From Ascidia mentula (taxonomy: Eukaryota; Chordata; Ascidiacea; Phlebobranchia; Ascidiidae), in the NCBI GenBank assembly GCA_947561715.1, contig OX387197.1, positions 20,658,266 to 20,722,265 on the forward strand: a stretch of DNA of 64,000 nt, written 5' to 3'. Shown here piece after piece: positions 61,398 through 64,000 of the stretch; the stretch's first letter is position 1; each line of letters starts with the position of its first letter. The position numbers were made by a program, and so were the translations under genes. The notes beneath the pieces were generated by a model, which saw nothing but the letters and a program-made list of their open reading frames with translations, was not told the origin of the DNA and ran no database searches.

Positions 61398-62960
61398 GTT
61401 AACAATGGGAAGGATAGGGGCGGGGGGTCGTTGGGCCGCGCGCGCCCAACCCTGTCCGCGCGCGTGCAACTGAATTGTGGTCCGGATGGCGCACGGCATC
61501 GCTTACAACGACGTCACAGCCCCGCCGGTCGCACTTGCACGGTTGGTCGTGGGCAGGCAAAAACCAGGAGGCTGTTTTCCAGGAGGCTGTGCATTTCGCG
61601 CGGCCTAGGTTGTGGGCCATGCCGGCCGGCCGCGCGGATTCGCGTACTCGATGTCTGAAACAAGGTGCGCGCGCACTGCGAATGCGTGTGGCAGGCCTGC
61701 AGCCACAGGCCATCAGCCAACGACCGTTGTTTGGCACTTTGAAAAAATTTGGGACTCTGTCGTTTTTTTGCCCGGCCATTTCGCTTGGCCTGTACATTTG
61801 CGCGGCCAGTAGTGTGACCCTGTACATTCGCGCGGCCTAGGTTGTGGGCTCGCCGGCCGGCCGCGCGGATTCGTGCACTCGATGTTTGAAACAAGGTGCG
61901 CGCGCGCTGCGAATGCGTGTGGCAGGCCTGCAGCCACAGGCCATCAGCCAACGACTGTTGTTTGGCACTTTGAAAAAATTTGGGACTCTGTCGTTTTTTT
62001 GCCCGGCCATTTCGCTTGGCCTGTACATTTGCGCGGCCAGTAGTGTGGCCCTGTACATTTGCACGACCAGCGTCCAGGCCTCGCCGGCCGGCCGCGCGGA
62101 TTCGCGTACTCGATGTTTGAAACGAGGCCCGCGCGCACTGCGAATGCGTGTGGCAGGCCTGCAGCAACAGGCCATCAGCCAACGACCGTTGTTTGGCACT
62201 TTGAAAAAATTTGGGACTCTGTCGTTTTTTTGCCCGGCCATTTCGCTTGGCCTGTACATTTGCGCGGCCAGTAGTGTGGCCCTGTACATTTGCACGACCA
62301 GCGTCCAGGCCTCGCCGGCCGGCCGCGCGGATTCGCGTACTCGATGTTTGAAACGAGGCCCGCGCGCACTGCGAATGCGTGTGGCAGGCCTGCAGCAACA
62401 GGCCATCAGCCAACGACCGTTGTTTGGCACTTTGAAAAAATTTGGGACTCTGTCGTTTTTTTGCCCGGCCATTTCGCTGGCCCTATGCATTTGCGCGGCC
62501 AGTAGAGTGGCCCTGTACATTCTCACTCGCGCGAGCCAAAAAAGTGACAGAGTCCCAAATTTTTTCAAAGTGCCAAACGGCGGTCGTTGGCTGATGGCCT
62601 GTTGCTGCAGGCCTGCCACACGCATTCGCAGTGCGCGCGCACCTTGTTTCAAACATCGAGTACACGAATCCGCGCGGCCGGCCGGCGAGCCCACAACCTA
62701 GGCCGCGCGAATGTACAGGGTCACTCTACTGGCCGCCCAAATGTACAGGGCCAGCGAAATGGCCGGGCAAAAAAACGACAGAGTCCCAATTTTTTACAAA
62801 GTGCCAATCAACGGTCGTTGGCTGATGGCCTGTTGCTGAAGGCCTGTCACACGCATTCGCAGTACGCGCGGGCCTCGTTTCAAACATCGGACGCGCGAAA
62901 ACGCGCGGCCGCCCGGCGAGGCCTGGACCCTGGACGCGCGAACGTACAGGGACACGCCAA
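61398..62960. repeat. rDNA-upstream (intergenic spacer) array with inverted halves
   Basis: About four forward units of period 231 bp (GCCGGCCGGCCGCGCGG...CGATGTTTGAAAC...GCAGGCC...TTGGCACTTTGAAAAAATT) run to about 62520. Then a junction CTCACTCGCGCGAGCC leads into about two inverted units (62540-62950). The first and last arms (61840s and 62700s) are near-perfect inverted copies. Because 231 is divisible by three, both strands carry long frames (up to 299 codons), which are artefacts. The array lies directly before the 18S gene. Confidence 0.93.
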
Positions 62961-63526
62961 TGAGGAAAAACGACGGATTTTCTCTGAAGAGTTGTGTGTC
63001 GTTGGCGTGTTGGCGTCGCACACCCGCGGCTCGCACTCGCACAAGGTGGCCGCCTTGTAAACCAGCGCGCGCGGACGGACAGACAAACAAACAAACCTGC
63101 AGGAGACCCGAGCGAGTTTCGTGCGTCACGAGGAAGTGGGTGTCTCGCGGTGGACGCAGAACCGTTCCAGCCCTACTATGTGGGGCAACCCACACTGGAT
63201 GGGTGAAACGCGCTCGCGTGCGTTTTCTACCGCCTGTAGGCGCGCGGCTCGCTGAGCAGATGTGCTGCTGCTCGTACGACGCCGGTCGCTTTCACGGGGT
63301 GTCCCATCGCAAGCGTTCGGTACAGTTGCCAGCCTCGCCGGTGAGCATACGCCGACCCGCTCTCGTTTTCGACTGCGGTCGGCGCTGCCGGCGTCGGTGA
63401 CGGTTTTCCGAGTTCGCGCGGCGAACCAAGCAAAGAGTGTCGGTCGGTGGGTCGCGTCCTCGCGGGCGTCGGACCCGGTGCGTGAAAAGGCGGCGGCCTC
63501 GTGCCGCCCAGCCCAGCTCTCGTAGC
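62961..63526 (+). promoter_or_regulatory. Pol I promoter region and 5' external transcribed spacer
   Basis: GC-rich unique sequence lies between the spacer array and the 18S start. By position it must hold the Pol I start site and the 5' ETS. No conserved promoter motif can be named, since these differ between species. Frames here are not protein genes. Confidence 0.65.
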
Positions 63527-64000
63527 TACCTGGTTGATCCTGCCAGTAGTCATATGCTTGTCTCAAAGATTAAGCCATGCAAGTCTAAGTACGCGCTCTC
63601 GTACAGTGAAACTGCGAATGGCTCATTAAATCAGTTATGGTTCATTTGATCGTACATCGTACGTGGATACCTGTACAAAATCTAGAGCTAATACATGCGG
63701 CAGGCGCCTGCCTCGCGGCGGGCGTGCATTTATCAGTCCAAAAACCGACCGGGCCGGCCTCGCGTCGCGCCCGACACGTGTTGGTGACTCTGGATAACTC
63801 AGCGGATCGCACGGTCTCGCACCGGCGACGGATCATTCAAGTGTCTGCCCTATCAACTTTCGTCGGTAGGGTATCGGCCTACCGAGGTTCTTACGGGTGA
63901 CGGGGAATCAGGGTTCGATTCCGGAGAGGGAGCCTGAGAAACGGCTACCACATCCAAGGAAGGCAGCAGGCGCGCAAATTACCCATTCCCGACGCGGGGA
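63527..64000 (+). rRNA. 18S ribosomal RNA, 5' part
   Basis: It begins with the universal eukaryotic start TACCTGGTTGATCCTGCCAG and continues through GTCATATGCTTGTCTC, AAGATTAAGCCATGCAAG and GAAACTGCGAATGGCTC. About 474 nt are present to the window edge, ending in the AAATTACCCATTCCCGAC region. It is cut off by the window, not by the gene. Confidence 0.99.

Noticed and set aside
61514-62413. A 299-codon minus-strand frame and a 285-codon plus-strand frame (61844-62701) near the rDNA
   Set aside because: The repeat period is 231 bp, a multiple of three, so one open frame is copied through every unit on both strands. The peptides are repeats of GC-rich satellite with no domain.
62997-63566. Overlapping GC-rich frames upstream of 18S
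   Set aside because: They lie in the external transcribed spacer and run into 18S. High GC alone keeps frames open.

Overview
This is nuclear DNA from an animal with a compact, AT-rich, intron-bearing genome. Intact chordate-type orthologues (a DOCK6/7/8 gene, FDXACB1, TYSND1, DDX31, ZBBX, an SLC6 transporter, an RDH11-14-like dehydrogenase), introns of a few hundred bases and a single gene in place of three vertebrate DOCK paralogues point to an invertebrate chordate, most likely an ascidian tunicate. That assignment is inference. The window ends inside an 18S rRNA gene, so one side of it borders ribosomal DNA.

Layout. 1-1842 (minus): 5' part of a PDZ protein gene. 1.9-4.1 kb: intergenic DNA with an inverted-repeat (foldback) element. 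4.2-5.6 kb (plus): a complete six-exon retinol-dehydrogenase-like gene. 5.87-8.39 kb: a young non-autonomous LTR element with 486-bp LTRs. 9.17-30.2 kb (plus): a complete DOCK-C gene of about 45 exons, whose introns hold a hammerhead-ribozyme-like hairpin, a hAT-type MITE and a 2.8-kb GC-rich satellite. 30.7-33.4 kb (minus): a 12-exon SLC6 transporter. 33.7-46.1 kb: a gene-dense block of FDXACB1 (minus), TYSND1 and DDX31 (plus, head to tail), ZBBX (minus) and a small claudin-like four-span protein (minus). 47.07-57.77 kb: a nest of large inverted-repeat DNA transposons with decayed ORFs, two of them protease-like. 57.8-61.4 kb: AT-rich DNA without recognisable genes. 61.4-62.96 kb: a GC-rich spacer array with units in opposite orientations. 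62.96-63.53 kb: external transcribed spacer. 63.53 kb to the end: start of 18S rRNA.

How the genes relate. FDXACB1 and TYSND1 diverge from 143 bp. TYSND1 and DDX31 lie 200 bp apart on one strand with strong splice acceptors before the DDX31 start, which fits trans-spliced polycistronic expression if this is a tunicate. DDX31 and ZBBX converge with stop codons 23 bp apart. TYSND1 ends in KANL, the unusual peroxisomal signal known from catalase.

The most unusual signal is that the satellite in one DOCK intron (22.07-24.85 kb) is homologous to the spacer array just upstream of the 18S gene. Both show the same leading segment, the same inversion junction and the same order of forward then inverted units. 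Next come the 10.7-kb transposon nest and the two hammerhead-like motifs. All exon models were assembled by eye from splice sites, reading phase and remembered family sequences; no search was run.
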